Positions 18,954-29,892 of a stretch of DNA of 64,000 nt are shown piece by piece. A program made the translations under genes and the position numbers. Position 1 is the stretch's first letter; every line of letters begins with the position of its first letter. The notes beneath the pieces are model-generated. The model saw only the letters and a list, made by a program, of their open reading frames with translations. It made no database searches and was not told the DNA's origin. Origin of the DNA: Pseudomonadota bacterium. Its GTDB lineage: Bacteria; Desulfobacterota; Desulfovibrionia; Desulfovibrionales; Desulfovibrionaceae. The DNA lies in the NCBI GenBank assembly GCA_023411815.1, contig JAEYOJ010000078.1, positions 1-64,000 of the forward strand, written 5' to 3'.

Positions 18954-18973
18954 ATTGTGAAATTGGTCACAAT
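18954..18973. promoter_or_regulatory. CRP/FNR-superfamily operator, matching the HcpR pattern
   Basis: ATTGTGAAATTGGTCACAAT is a perfect palindrome (arms ATTGTGA/TCACAAT, six-base spacer). TTGTGA-N6-TCACAA is the CRP-like core and, as I recall it, the consensus proposed for HcpR, the nitrosative-stress regulator of sulfate reducers. It lies 143 bases before the TAXI-type gene and about 50 bases from the start of the hydrogenase remnant, so it could once have served either. No HcpR gene is in the window. Confidence 0.6.
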
Positions 18974-19115
18974 GGTATGAGATTTCAAATCAACCAACCT
19001 TACGCCCGAAGAATGATGCAGGCATGCGCCCCCTGTGTCATGTTGCGCAATGATCCGGTTCCCTTGCGGACCGCTGACCATTGGTTTGGGAAGTCTTGCC
19101 AAAGTGAGGGGATGC

Positions 19116-20096
19116 ATGGGGCGCGCGGGGCTTGGGACGATTCTGTTGATGGCGGTAATGGCTTTATGGCCGATGCTGTCGCGCGAGTCCTCGGCCGGAA
19201 CCGGTCTGCAACTACATCTGGGCGGGGGCCCCAGTGGAAGCGCCATGACCAACGCGGCCACCGCCGTGGCCGTCCTGCTCTCCAGGAACATTCAAGATCT
19301 GGAAGTCAGCTCCCAGGTCACTCCCGGTTCCAGAGCCAACCTGAGACGCCTGCGGGAAGGCAGCATCGAGCTGGGCATAGTGCTCGCGGGAGACACCTTG
19401 CCCGAGCTTTCGCCCATGACCGATCCAACGGTCATCGAGGCGGGTCAGGTCTGCGCCGTGGCCGGGCTTTACCGCGTCCCGGCGCAGCTCGCCGTGCTGG
19501 CGCACTCGCCCATAACGCTGGCGCAGGATATCCGTGACAAGCGCGTATGCGTTGGCAGCCCTGGATCGAGCACGGTCCATGTCGCCGAACGGCTTTTTTC
19601 CGCCCTGGGCTGGTGGGACACCATGGAAAAGCTGTTCCTGGGCCACGCCGAAGCGGCGCAGGCGCTCAGCGAAGGACGCGCGGACGCCATGCTGCTCATG
19701 GACGGCTTGCCCAGCAAGCACCTGCTGGAGCTGGCCGGCGCCAAAGGCCTGCGTCTCATCGACCTGCACCAGCCCGCAAGCGCGACGGGGTTGTACGACC
19801 AACGCCTAGGCTATACGCCAGTGACCATCCCGGCCGGGACGTACCCAGGGCAGGACAAGCCCGTACCCACTTTCGCGGACACAGCCTGGCTGTGCGCCAT
19901 GGAAATGCTCCCGGCGCAGGTGATTCGGGAGTGCCTGGCCGCGCTTTCCTCGACCGAAGGGCTGGAGCTCCTGTCCGTCCTGGTGCAAACCGCCGAACCG
20001 GTAGACAAACTGACTCAGGCCAAGCCGCTGCTGCCACTTCATCCGGGCGTGCTCAACGGCCAGGAGCTCGCCTCGATTCCCGAAGCAGCGCCTTGA
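19116..20096 (+). CDS. TAXI family TRAP-type solute-binding protein
   Basis: The 326-residue exported protein has a hydrophobic start (AGLGTILLMAVMALWPML) and then LQLHLGGGPSGSAMTNAATA, the typical opening of TAXI-family binding proteins. It continues with VCVGSPGSSTVHVAERLFSA, the ligand-loop region, and a C-terminal TAYLC-like segment (FADTAWLCAMEML). TAXI proteins usually work with a fused TRAP membrane permease, and none is present here, so this is an orphan. The ATG at 19116 follows GAGGGG. An HcpR-like palindrome lies upstream. Ligand unknown. Confidence 0.8.
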   Translation: MGRAGLGTILLMAVMALWPMLSRESSAGTGLQLHLGGGPSGSAMTNAATAVAVLLSRNIQDLEVSSQVTPGSRANLRRLREGSIELGIVLAGDTLPELSPMTDPTVIEAGQVCAVAGLYRVPAQLAVLAHSPITLAQDIRDKRVCVGSPGSSTVHVAERLFSALGWWDTMEKLFLGHAEAAQALSEGRADAMLLMDGLPSKHLLELAGAKGLRLIDLHQPASATGLYDQRLGYTPVTIPAGTYPGQDKPVPTFADTAWLCAMEMLPAQVIRECLAALSSTEGLELLSVLVQTAEPVDKLTQAKPLLPLHPGVLNGQELASIPEAAP

Positions 20097-20135
20097 ATCC
20101 ACAAGAACCTCTTGCCGGAGACTCACATAAGCCAG

Positions 20136-21296
20136 ATGCACGTTCATGCCGCATATACTCTCGAAGATCTCGATATCCATGCCGAGGCCTGGGACAGGCT
20201 GAGCCTCGCCGCACCGCAGCGAACGCCGTTGCTCTCCCATGCCTGGGTCAGCTCCTATCTGGAACATCTGTTGAGGCCAGGGGAAAAGTGGTTCTGCCTG
20301 TTCGCCTATGCCGACCGGAAGTTGGTCGGCGTCCTCCCGGTCATAGATCAACCGGGGCAAGCAGCCTTGTATGGTGGCAGGCGTTTCCATGCTCCATCGG
20401 ATCTGGATGCGAGGACAGGAGATCTGCTCCTCGCGAATGGACATGAGTCGGAAGCAGCCGCGGCCCTGCTCGCCGAGTTCAAACGCATGGAGCCGGAGTA
20501 TGCCGTCCTCAGGCTCGACAATCTGCCTCCGGAATCGCCCTCCCTCCAAATCCTGCAGGACGGTTTCGGCGGATGCCGGATCTTCAAGGAATCCAGCGGA
20601 TGCGGCTCGCACTTGAAGATCGGTGGCAGTCCCAAGGCATACATGGCCTCGCTTTCCTCGAATTTCCGGAGCAACCTGAAAAGGGCGAACAACCGGCTCG
20701 CCCGACTCGGCGGCAGTGACGCTCTCTTCCTGATGGGCAGCGACATCACCGGGGAACACATGCAGCGCTTCTTCGACCTCGAGGCCTCGGGCTGGAAGGG
20801 GCAGGCCGGCAGCGCGATCCTCAGTTCCGAGCGCCACACCGCCTTCTTTACTTCCCTTGTGCGCAGGCTGCATGCCCGCGGCATGCTCGAATGGCATTTT
20901 CTCAGGGCCGGAGACAAGCTGCTCGCCGGCCACATGGCCGTACGGACGGGCGACAAGCTGACACTGTGGAAGCTGGCCTACAATGAGGAGTATAGCCAAT
21001 GCGCCCCGGGCAACCTCCTCTTCGAGAGGCTCGTGCACAGATCATTCGCGGACGGGACAACCGAGATCGACCTGGTCACCAACTTCGCCTGGTACTCCAA
21101 GTGGCGCATGCAGGACAGGCCGTACTGCAACCTCATCATCAGCTCTCCCCGGCTCGCTCCCTATCTCGGTAACATCGCCGCACTCACGGCCAGCGCCAGC
21201 CTCAGGCTTCTCCGGGAAAGCGTCAAGAAATCCCCGACGCTCAGCGCGGTCGCCTATCGGGTCCGCGACATCGTCCGGGCACAGGCTCGCGCCTGA
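20136..21296 (+). CDS. CelD/FemAB-like GNAT acyltransferase
   Basis: The protein has 386 residues. The N-terminal half has WDRLSLAAPQRTPLLSHAWV and FAYADRKLVGVLPVI, like the BcsL/CelD N-terminal domain. The C-terminal half has a GNAT_6-type fold, with SLSSNFRSNLKRANNRLARL, FFDLEASGWKG and a final EIDLVTNFAWYSKW. Relatives are often found in exopolysaccharide or lipid-modification clusters, but nothing around this gene specifies a substrate. I use the ATG at 20136; a TTG at 20112 would add eight residues, and neither has a good ribosome-binding site. Confidence 0.75.
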   Translation: MHVHAAYTLEDLDIHAEAWDRLSLAAPQRTPLLSHAWVSSYLEHLLRPGEKWFCLFAYADRKLVGVLPVIDQPGQAALYGGRRFHAPSDLDARTGDLLLANGHESEAAAALLAEFKRMEPEYAVLRLDNLPPESPSLQILQDGFGGCRIFKESSGCGSHLKIGGSPKAYMASLSSNFRSNLKRANNRLARLGGSDALFLMGSDITGEHMQRFFDLEASGWKGQAGSAILSSERHTAFFTSLVRRLHARGMLEWHFLRAGDKLLAGHMAVRTGDKLTLWKLAYNEEYSQCAPGNLLFERLVHRSFADGTTEIDLVTNFAWYSKWRMQDRPYCNLIISSPRLAPYLGNIAALTASASLRLLRESVKKSPTLSAVAYRVRDIVRAQARA

Positions 21297-21317
21297 TGGT
21301 CGGGGGGGAGCCCAGGC

Positions 21318-21773
21318 CTAGCGGCCCTGGAGCGCGCCGGTCTGCCGGTAGGCTTCGTAGAGCAGCACGCTTGCCGCGTTGGCCAGGTTCAGGCTGCGCA
21401 CATGACCCCATATGGGAATGCGCACGAGATGCGGGATGGATTCGATGACGCGCATGGGCAGGCCCGTGGCCTCGGGGCCAAGCAGCAGTGCGTCGTCGGA
21501 CGTGAAGGAGAATTCATGATGCGGCGTGCCGAAGCGCGCGCAGGTGGCCACGAGCCGCGTCGGCTGCGCGCTGTCCAGGTAGGCCTGCCAGTCGGGCCAG
21601 ACAGTGACCTGCACGTGCTGCCAGTAGTCGAGGCCGGCGCGCTTGAGGTGACGGTCGTCGATGGAAAAACCCAGCGGCTCTATGAGGTGCAGCGGAGTGG
21701 CCGTGGCGGCGCACAGCCGGGCGATGCTTCCGGTGTTTGGCGGAATCTGGGGCTGATAGAGAACGATTTGCAT
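21318..21773 (-). CDS. trmL: tRNA (cytidine/uridine-2'-O-)-methyltransferase TrmL
   Basis: The 151-residue SPOUT methyltransferase modifies the wobble 2'-hydroxyl of tRNA-Leu isoacceptors. Family motifs are IVLYQPQIPPNTGSIARLCA at the N-terminus, LLLGPEATGLP, and the C-terminal knot RIPIWGHVRSLNLANAASVL. The ATG at 21773 places MQIVLYQP at the usual N-terminus; a TTG at 21794 is possible. It lies downstream of a tRNA-Val gene on the same strand but is separated from it by a terminator. Confidence 0.9.
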   Translation of the reverse strand: MQIVLYQPQIPPNTGSIARLCAATATPLHLIEPLGFSIDDRHLKRAGLDYWQHVQVTVWPDWQAYLDSAQPTRLVATCARFGTPHHEFSFTSDDALLLGPEATGLPMRVIESIPHLVRIPIWGHVRSLNLANAASVLLYEAYRQTGALQGR

Positions 21774-21792
21774 GGCAGGCGCGGCTACTCCC

Positions 21793-21829
21793 AAAACAAA
21801 AGCCCGGGACCGTGCTGCGGCCCCGGGCT
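21793..21829 (-). terminator. Intrinsic terminator after tRNA-Val
   Basis: On the minus strand AGCCCGGG and CCCGGGCT pair around a 13-base interior and are followed by TTTGTTTT. It separates the tRNA transcript from trmL. Confidence 0.8.
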
Positions 21830-21842
21830 GCGGGTTCCAGAG

Positions 21843-21918
21843 TGGTGGGCGATCCGGGATTTGAACTCGGGACTTCCACCGTGTGAAGGTGGCACTCTAA
21901 CCGCTGAGTTAATCGCCC
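21843..21918 (-). tRNA. tRNA-Val (anticodon CAC)
   Basis: The 76-base cloverleaf has acceptor arms GGGCGAT/ATCGCCC and anticodon stem CCACC/GGTGG with loop TTCACAC (anticodon CAC, reads GTG). The T arm is CCGAG-TTCAAAT-CCCGG, and the CCA end is encoded. It has its own promoter and terminator. Confidence 0.96.
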
Positions 21919-21931
21919 ACGCGGGAGACGG

Positions 21932-21960
21932 AAAATAGACATTCGGCTTGTACTTGGCAA
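21932..21960 (-). promoter_or_regulatory. Promoter of tRNA-Val
   Basis: On the minus strand TTGCCA (21960-21955) and TATTTT (21937-21932) are 17 bases apart. The -10 box ends 13 bases before the tRNA. The tRNA-Pro gene in this window has the same TTGCCA-N17 design. Confidence 0.65.
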
Positions 21961-22084
21961 GAAATTTTTTAGCACAGGGATAAAATTTGCCTCGTGCCGG
22001 GCTATTCCGTAAAAGACAGCACCGCCGGCAAACAGTTTGAGCTACTTAGTCAGACGGCCGGCACGCAACTCAAGAGGATTCCCG

Positions 22085-23107
22085 ATGCGACTTCTTATCA
22101 CCGGCGGCTGCGGCTTCATCGGCTCCAACTACGTCCAGCAGGTCCTCGACGAAACCGACGACGTTGTCGTCAACCTGGACAAGCTGACCTATGCGGGCAA
22201 CAGGCTTAACCTGACCCAGGTCGAGGAGCGGCACGGCGGCGGCCGCTACCATTTCGTGCACGGAGATATAGGCGACACCGAGCTGGTCCGGCGCGTGCTC
22301 GAGGAGCGGCGCATCGAGGCCGTGGTCAACTTCGCGGCCGAGACGCATGTGGATCGTTCCATCCACGACTCCGCGCCCTTCCTGAACACCAATATCATGG
22401 GCGCGCACAACCTGCTGGAATGCGCGCGCAAGGCCGGCATCGAGCGTTTCGTGCACGTCTCCACGGACGAAGTCTATGGCTCCCTGGAACCCGGAGAACC
22501 GGCCTTCCGCGAAGACACGCCGCTTGCGCCCAACAGCCCCTATTCCGCTTCCAAGGCCTCCGCGGACCTGCTCTGCCGGTCTTTCTTCCACACCTACGGC
22601 TATCCGGTCGTGGTCACGCGCTGCTCCAACAACTACGGCCCCTACCAGTTCCCGGAGAAGCTCATCCCGCTCATGTACCTCAAGGCCTCCAGGAACGAGC
22701 CTCTGCCCGTGTACGGCGACGGCCGCAACGTGCGCGACTGGATCTACGTAGGCGACCATTGCCGCGGCGTGGACCTTGCCCTGCGCAAGGGCCGTCCTGG
22801 CGCGGTCTACAACTTCGGCGGAGCCGCCGAGCGGGCCAACATCGATGTGGTCAAGGCCATGCTGAACATCCTCGGCAAGGGCGAGGAGCTCATCCGCTTC
22901 GTCAAGGACCGCCCCGGACACGACCGGCGCTACGCCATGGACTTCTCCCTGGCCGCCAGCGAGCTCGGCTTCGCGCCCAGCCTGGATTTCGAGGAAGGGC
23001 TGGCGCGCACCGTAAGCTGGTACCAGGACAACGCCCAATGGCTGGCCAAGGTTCAGGACGGCTCCTATCGGGAATTCATGGACAACTGGTACGGAGAGAG
23101 GACATGA
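22085..23107 (+). CDS. rfbB: dTDP-glucose 4,6-dehydratase
   Basis: The 340-residue enzyme converts dTDP-glucose to dTDP-4-keto-6-deoxyglucose, the second step of dTDP-rhamnose synthesis. It is an extended short-chain dehydrogenase: NAD loop ITGGCGFIGSNYVQQ at the N-terminus, active-site triad region STDEVYGSLE, and YSASKASAD with the catalytic Tyr and Lys. AAGAGGA precedes the ATG at 22085; the longer frame from 22037 lacks a site. Its stop overlaps the rfbD start, so the two are coupled. rfbA and rfbC are not in the window. Confidence 0.94.
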   Translation: MRLLITGGCGFIGSNYVQQVLDETDDVVVNLDKLTYAGNRLNLTQVEERHGGGRYHFVHGDIGDTELVRRVLEERRIEAVVNFAAETHVDRSIHDSAPFLNTNIMGAHNLLECARKAGIERFVHVSTDEVYGSLEPGEPAFREDTPLAPNSPYSASKASADLLCRSFFHTYGYPVVVTRCSNNYGPYQFPEKLIPLMYLKASRNEPLPVYGDGRNVRDWIYVGDHCRGVDLALRKGRPGAVYNFGGAAERANIDVVKAMLNILGKGEELIRFVKDRPGHDRRYAMDFSLAASELGFAPSLDFEEGLARTVSWYQDNAQWLAKVQDGSYREFMDNWYGERT

Positions 23108-23985
23108 AGGCCAACAAGGCTGTCGTGCTGGGAGGCCGGACAGGGCTGCTGGGCCAGAGCCTGGTGCGGGCCCTGGAGGCCGCCGGCTGGGCCGTGGTCC
23201 CCCTGGGCCGGGCCGATGTGGACATTTTCGATTCCCAGGCCCTGGCCTCCATCCTCGATCGCGAGGAGTGCGGCGCGATCTTCAACACCGTGGCCTACAC
23301 GCAGGTGGACAAGGCCGAGGACGAGCCCCAAGAGGCCTACCGCCTCAACGAGAAGCTTCCGCAGCTGCTCGGCAGGCTGGCCCGGCCTCGGGGCATCCGC
23401 CTCGTGCACTACTCCACGGACTTCGTCTTCGATGGCCGGGCCGATACCCCCTACATGCCCGACGCGCCCACAAATCCCTTGAGCGTCTACGGCAAGAGCA
23501 AGCTGGCCGGGGAACGGGCTTTGCTGGAACAGAATGTGCCAAGCCTGCTCATCATCCGCACGTCCTGGCTCTTCGGGCCGGGCAAGACTAATTTCGTGCA
23601 GAAGATCCTTGAGCTGGCCAAGAGCCGCGACATGCTGGGCGTGGTCCACGACCAGGTGGGCTCGCCCTCCTACACGCCCGACCTGGCCCGCAATTCCGTG
23701 GCCCTGGTGCAGGCCGGCGGCTCGGGCATCCATCACCTGGCCAACGCGGGACGGGCCAGCTGGTGCGAACTGGCCTCCGAGGCCGTGAATGCCGCCGGGC
23801 TGCAGTGCAGAGTCACGCCCATCACCACGGACCAGTACCCCACCAAGGCCAAGCGACCGACCTACTCGGTACTGGACATCTCCGGCTTCACCGCCAGCAC
23901 CGGCCTCAAGCCCAGGACCTGGGTGCAGTGCCTGCGTGAATACGTGTTCGACGACCTGCACTATCCAGCGGATACGGTCACGTAG
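23104..23985 (+). CDS. rfbD: dTDP-4-dehydrorhamnose reductase
   Basis: The 293-residue reductase makes dTDP-L-rhamnose from the 4-keto sugar. It shows the nucleotide-binding loop VLGGRTGLLGQSL and the family motifs NTVAYTQVDKAEDEPQ, HYSTDFVFDG and PLSVYGKSKLAGE (catalytic Tyr and Lys). It overlaps rfbB by four bases (ATGA) and GAGAGGAC precedes it. The rhamnose product would feed surface polysaccharide or flagellin glycosylation, but that link is inferred. Confidence 0.93.
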   Translation: MKANKAVVLGGRTGLLGQSLVRALEAAGWAVVPLGRADVDIFDSQALASILDREECGAIFNTVAYTQVDKAEDEPQEAYRLNEKLPQLLGRLARPRGIRLVHYSTDFVFDGRADTPYMPDAPTNPLSVYGKSKLAGERALLEQNVPSLLIIRTSWLFGPGKTNFVQKILELAKSRDMLGVVHDQVGSPSYTPDLARNSVALVQAGGSGIHHLANAGRASWCELASEAVNAAGLQCRVTPITTDQYPTKAKRPTYSVLDISGFTASTGLKPRTWVQCLREYVFDDLHYPADTVT

Positions 23986-24023
23986 GCAACCTATCGAAAT
24001 AGCTAGATGTATTTTGCGATCCC

Positions 24024-24081
24024 TTGACAGCCCGCCGTGGCGTTGTTACCCGCATTGGCACTCGTGACAACAGTTTGCCAA
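24024..24081 (+). promoter_or_regulatory. hrcA promoter with degenerate CIRCE operator
   Basis: A -35 box TTGACA lies at 24024-24029. Overlapping the expected transcript start is TTGGCACTC-N9-GTTTGCCAA (24055-24081). Seven of nine positions are complementary, and it resembles CIRCE (TTAGCACTC-N9-GAGTGCTAA), the HrcA operator. It ends 14 bases before hrcA, the expected place for autoregulation. The right arm is poor, so binding may be weak. Confidence 0.6.
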
Positions 24082-24095
24082 AACAGGACCGAGCC

Positions 24096-25136
24096 ATGCA
24101 ACTGACCGACAGGGAACGCGAAATCCTGGCCACCATCATCGAGGCCTATATCGCTTCGGCCGCGCCGGTCGCCTCCAGGACCGTGGCCAAGCGCTCGCGC
24201 CTTGATCTCTCCCCCGCCAGCATGCGCACAGTCATGGCAGACCTGACCGAAAAGGGCCTGCTGGAGCAGCCGCACACCTCGGCGGGCCGGGTGCCCACGA
24301 GCGAAGCCTTCCGCGTCTACATCGACACCATGCTGCCCAGGCCCGAGCCCAGCAGGGAGGTCCGGGAGCGCATCGAACGCGTGCTCTCCGAGGCGGGCCT
24401 GGAGATCAAGGACATCCTGCGCCAGGCCGGGCGCATCCTTTCGGATCAGTCGCATCAGGTGAGCATGATCCTGGCCCCGCGCTACGGATCCGTCCGCTGG
24501 AAACAGATCGAATTCGTGCTGGTCAGGACCGGCCTCGTGCTCGTCGTGCTCGTGCTCGAAGGCGGCATGATCCAGCAGAAGCTCATCGCCATGGAGGAGA
24601 AGGTCACGGCCGACGACCTGAGCAAGTACGCCAACTACCTCAACGAGCTGTTCATCAACCGCACGGTGGCCGAGGTGCGCGCGCACATCCTGCGAGAGCT
24701 GCGCGGGGCGCGCGAGCGCCTCTCGGACCTGTGCGGCCGGGCGCTCAGCCTGGTTGAGGAAGCCTTCGACGCCGACGGGCCGCAGGAGCTGTACGTGGAC
24801 GGAACGGCCTACATCCTGCGCCAGCCAGACTTCGCCGACCTGCGGTCCATGCGCGAGATGTTCGATGTCCTTGACGATCGCTCCAAGCTTCTGGATATAC
24901 TCGACAGAGTCATGGAGTCGAACTGCCTGTGTGTAACCCTGGGCAAGGACACCTCCCTGCAGTCCGGGACGGACATGGGCCTGATCTCATCGCCCTACGC
25001 TATCCAGGGGCGCAGCCTGGGCGTCATCAGCGTCATGGGCCCCCTGCGCATGGACTACGCAAAGGTCGTGCCCATGGTCGATTACATGGCCCGCATTCTC
25101 ACCGACATCCTGCAAAAACGGCTGGAACAGCCGTAG
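24096..25136 (+). CDS. hrcA: Heat-inducible transcription repressor HrcA
   Basis: The 346-residue repressor binds CIRCE elements. The N-terminal winged helix contains REREILATIIEAYIASAAPV and LSPASMRTVMADLTEKGLLE, then the HTSAGRVPTSEAFRVYID segment that marks HrcA. The C-terminal part is the GAF-like domain ending in VMGPLRMDYAKVVPMVDYMA. A CIRCE-like operator lies just upstream. grpE follows 18 bases after the stop and dnaK after that, giving the standard hrcA-grpE-dnaK order. The ATG at 24096 fits the usual N-terminus. Confidence 0.95.
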   Translation: MQLTDREREILATIIEAYIASAAPVASRTVAKRSRLDLSPASMRTVMADLTEKGLLEQPHTSAGRVPTSEAFRVYIDTMLPRPEPSREVRERIERVLSEAGLEIKDILRQAGRILSDQSHQVSMILAPRYGSVRWKQIEFVLVRTGLVLVVLVLEGGMIQQKLIAMEEKVTADDLSKYANYLNELFINRTVAEVRAHILRELRGARERLSDLCGRALSLVEEAFDADGPQELYVDGTAYILRQPDFADLRSMREMFDVLDDRSKLLDILDRVMESNCLCVTLGKDTSLQSGTDMGLISSPYAIQGRSLGVISVMGPLRMDYAKVVPMVDYMARILTDILQKRLEQP

Positions 25137-25154
25137 CACACATGGAGCGCGAAC

Positions 25155-25697
25155 ATGAACGAAGAAAACAAGACCGCACAGACCCCCGACGCCGATGCGA
25201 CCGGAGCCGACCAGGCCGGAACGGCCGCCCCATCCGACGCCGAGGCGCGCGTGAAGGAACTGGAGGCGGAACTGGCCAGCGTGAAGGATGACAAGCTGCG
25301 CGCTCTGGCCGAGATGGAGAATACCAAACGCCGCCTGACGCGAGAGAAGGAGGAATTCCAGAAATTCGCCGTGGAGGGTGTGCTCGCGGACCTTCTGCCC
25401 GTGCTGGACAACCTGGACATGGCCCTGGCCTATGCCGAGAAGAGCGAGGCCTGCAAGGGCTTCGTCCAAGGCGTGGAGATGACCCGCAAGGTCTTCCTGG
25501 ACATCCTGGCGGGCCACGGCCTGGAACCCACCGGCGGAGTGGGCGAGGAATTCAATCCCGAATGGCACGAGGCCGTCGGCGCGGAGCCGAACAAGAATGT
25601 CCCCGAGAACCATGTCTGCCAGCTCCTGCAGAAAGGCTACAAGCTCAAGGGTCGCCTGCTGCGGCCGGCCAAGGTGCTCATCAGCAGGCCCTGCTGA
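25155..25697 (+). CDS. grpE: Nucleotide exchange factor GrpE
   Basis: This 180-residue co-chaperone releases ADP from DnaK. It has a disordered N-terminus of about 35 residues, a long coiled coil (ELEAELASVKDDKLRALAEM onward), and the C-terminal beta domain with GVGEEFNPEWHEAV and NVPENHVCQLLQKGYKLKGR. It sits between hrcA and dnaK and overlaps neither. Confidence 0.96.
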   Translation: MNEENKTAQTPDADATGADQAGTAAPSDAEARVKELEAELASVKDDKLRALAEMENTKRRLTREKEEFQKFAVEGVLADLLPVLDNLDMALAYAEKSEACKGFVQGVEMTRKVFLDILAGHGLEPTGGVGEEFNPEWHEAVGAEPNKNVPENHVCQLLQKGYKLKGRLLRPAKVLISRPC

Positions 25698-25805
25698 AAA
25701 AAATCGCCTGCTTCTCTTTACAGCCCGATGATCGTGGTTAGTACATAAGGCGATCGCACGAGAACGTAAGCGAGCGAAATTCCCAGTGAACGAGGAGTAT
25801 ATAGC

Positions 25806-27707
<1,902 letters not shown>

Positions 27708-27763
27708 AGCCGCGCCGGTCGCGGCGCAGAACCCTTGCCTCGACCCGCAAAGACGTATACTTT

Positions 27764-27800
27764 GGCTTGGTCCGCCTCATGCGGGCCAAGCCTTTTTTTT
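27764..27800 (+). terminator. Intrinsic terminator after dnaK
   Basis: GGCTTGGTCCGC and GCGGGCCAAGCC form a 12-bp stem with one wobble pair and a five-base loop CTCAT, followed by eight T. Confidence 0.92.
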
Positions 27801-27873
27801 CGTCCCGCGGCCAATGGTTCCCTCAACGCCATCCGTGACGACCCAACGCAACAGAGCACTTGGAAATCACCGT

Positions 27874-29892
27874 ATGTCCCGTATACTCGTTTCGCTCCTC
27901 CTGGTCTGCGCCCTGCTTTTCGCGGCGGGCTGCCAGAAGGCTCCCGTCATCCCCGCCCCGCAACTGCAGGCCCTGCCGACCCAGGAGGTCTTGACCCGCG
28001 CCGACGCCGCCTGGGCCGCCGAGGACTACCGGCAGAGCCTGACCTACTACGGAGAAGCCCAGAACCGCACGGACCTGAGCGGGCAGAAACGCGCGCTCAG
28101 CTACGAGCGCGCCGCCCGCAGCGCCCTGGCGGTGAAGGAATACGAACGTGCCCTGCAGTCCCTCAGGGGCTGGTCCGGCTTCGACTCCAAGGTCCGCCAG
28201 AGCTGGCCCTGGAACGAATACTACGCCAAGTCCCTGGCCGGGAAAGGCCAGGACGACCAACTCCAGGATTTCCTGGCCGGGCTCATCGTCTCGCGCCAGG
28301 CCACATGGGACGTGCGGCGCAACGCGGCCCTGTTCCAGGCCGACTATTTCCTGCGCAAGGATCGGCCCATGCCCGCCGTGCCCGCCCTGCGCGAGGTCTA
28401 CGACACCGCGCCCAACCGCGAGGCCAAGGCCAGCCTGGAGCAGACCCTGCTCCTGCGCCTGCTCGACCTGGAAGACAAGCAGCTTCTGGGCCTCATGGAA
28501 ATCGGCGAAGGCCAGGAACCGACCTTCCCGTACACGGTCATGCGCCTCGCCGCGGCCAAGCGTTTGGCCGAAGCCAAGCCCAAGCAGTGGGATACGGCTT
28601 GGCGCGAGATGCGCGTACTGCTCACCCGCGGCCGCTTTGCCGACGAAAGCCTGCCCCGCGTGACCCTGCGCGCCCTGGAGAGCCAGCGCGGAGCGCCGCG
28701 TACCGGCATCGCCCTGGCCATACCCCTGTCGGACAAGATCGGCGCCATCGGCTGGAAGATCGCCACCGGCGCCAACATCGCCCAGGCCATGCTCGCCCAG
28801 CAGGGGCTGAACGTCGAAGTACGCGTGGTGAACACCTCGCGGCCGGGCTGGCTGAACGACCTGAACGCGCTGCCCCCGAGCTTCACCGTCGTGGGCGGGC
28901 CGCTTTTGCGCAGCGACTTCCAGCAGATCGTGGACTCCAAGCTGACCCGCGAGCGGATTTTCATGACCTTCCTGCAAAGCCTGGGGGATGCGGAGGAAGG
29001 CCGTGATGCTTGGCGTTTCTTCGCCAGCCCAGAGGACCAGGTCCGCGCCCTGCTCGACTTGGCGGCCGGAAAGTTCGGTCTTTCGGAATTCGCCGTGCTC
29101 GCGCCGCAAGAGCCTTTCGGCACCTACATGACCGAGGTCTTCAGCCAGGAAGCCTGGAACCGCGGGTTGACCATGGCCGCCTACGGGACCTATCCGCCCA
29201 AGTCGCACACGGCCTGGGGCGGCAAGGTGGCCGAGTTGCTGGGCATCAACCCGGCCGAGCACAACAAAAGGAGCGGCACGCCTCCCCCCGAGCCGGGCTT
29301 CCGGGCCGTGTTCCTGCCCGACGGTTGGACCCAGGCCCAGCTGCTGGCTCCGCAATTCTACTACTACGATGCCGAGCACACGCTGCTTATGGGCTCCGAG
29401 CTGTGGAGCCAGGCCGTTATCGGCGGAACCGACGCGGACATGAACTACTTTGGCCTGGCCGTCTGCCCGGGAGCCTGGTGGGCTCAGAGCCAGCGCCCGG
29501 GAGTGCGCGAACTCACCCGGCGCATGGCCGAAGAAAATCGAGGACAGCCTGACTTCTGGCACGCGCTGGGCTATGATTTCGTGCGCTTCGCGGCAAACCT
29601 GGGCGGCATGTCCGGCGGGTGGGACCGCAAGGCAATCAACGAGCGCCTCGCGGCCGCGCCGGCCATGGACTGGAGCTTGGCTCCCATGAGCTGGAACCAG
29701 AACGGCAAGGCACGCCAGGACCTGTTCCTCTTCCAGCCCTCGCGCAAGGGGCTCGTGCCCGTGAACGCGGAGGATCTGTTCAAGAGGATGCAGCAGGTCA
29801 AGCAGCGCCACGACGAGCGCATGGAACTGAACCGTGCGAAGCTCGAACAGAAGGGCAGAGCCGCCAGGCCGAGCCAGGGAGTCGCGCAATGA
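27874..29892 (+). CDS. LpoA-like penicillin-binding protein activator lipoprotein
   Basis: The 672-residue protein starts with a lipoprotein signal (MSRILVSLLLVCALLFAAGC), with the lipidation Cys at residue 20. A helical TPR-like part (about 30-270) is followed by a periplasmic-binding-protein-like domain, with GIALAIPLSDKIGAIGWKIA and VLAPQEPFGTYMTEVF. This is the layout of LpoA, which activates penicillin-binding protein 1A from the outer membrane, and of related LppC/ABC-binding-like proteins. The exact partner here is unknown. It overlaps gatC by four bases. Confidence 0.75.
   Translation: MSRILVSLLLVCALLFAAGCQKAPVIPAPQLQALPTQEVLTRADAAWAAEDYRQSLTYYGEAQNRTDLSGQKRALSYERAARSALAVKEYERALQSLRGWSGFDSKVRQSWPWNEYYAKSLAGKGQDDQLQDFLAGLIVSRQATWDVRRNAALFQADYFLRKDRPMPAVPALREVYDTAPNREAKASLEQTLLLRLLDLEDKQLLGLMEIGEGQEPTFPYTVMRLAAAKRLAEAKPKQWDTAWREMRVLLTRGRFADESLPRVTLRALESQRGAPRTGIALAIPLSDKIGAIGWKIATGANIAQAMLAQQGLNVEVRVVNTSRPGWLNDLNALPPSFTVVGGPLLRSDFQQIVDSKLTRERIFMTFLQSLGDAEEGRDAWRFFASPEDQVRALLDLAAGKFGLSEFAVLAPQEPFGTYMTEVFSQEAWNRGLTMAAYGTYPPKSHTAWGGKVAELLGINPAEHNKRSGTPPPEPGFRAVFLPDGWTQAQLLAPQFYYYDAEHTLLMGSELWSQAVIGGTDADMNYFGLAVCPGAWWAQSQRPGVRELTRRMAEENRGQPDFWHALGYDFVRFAANLGGMSGGWDRKAINERLAAAPAMDWSLAPMSWNQNGKARQDLFLFQPSRKGLVPVNAEDLFKRMQQVKQRHDERMELNRAKLEQKGRAARPSQGVAQ

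Noticed and set aside
27823..29889. 688-codon frame antisense to the LpoA-like gene
   Set aside because: Shadow of a gene with a clear lipobox and domain content on the plus strand.
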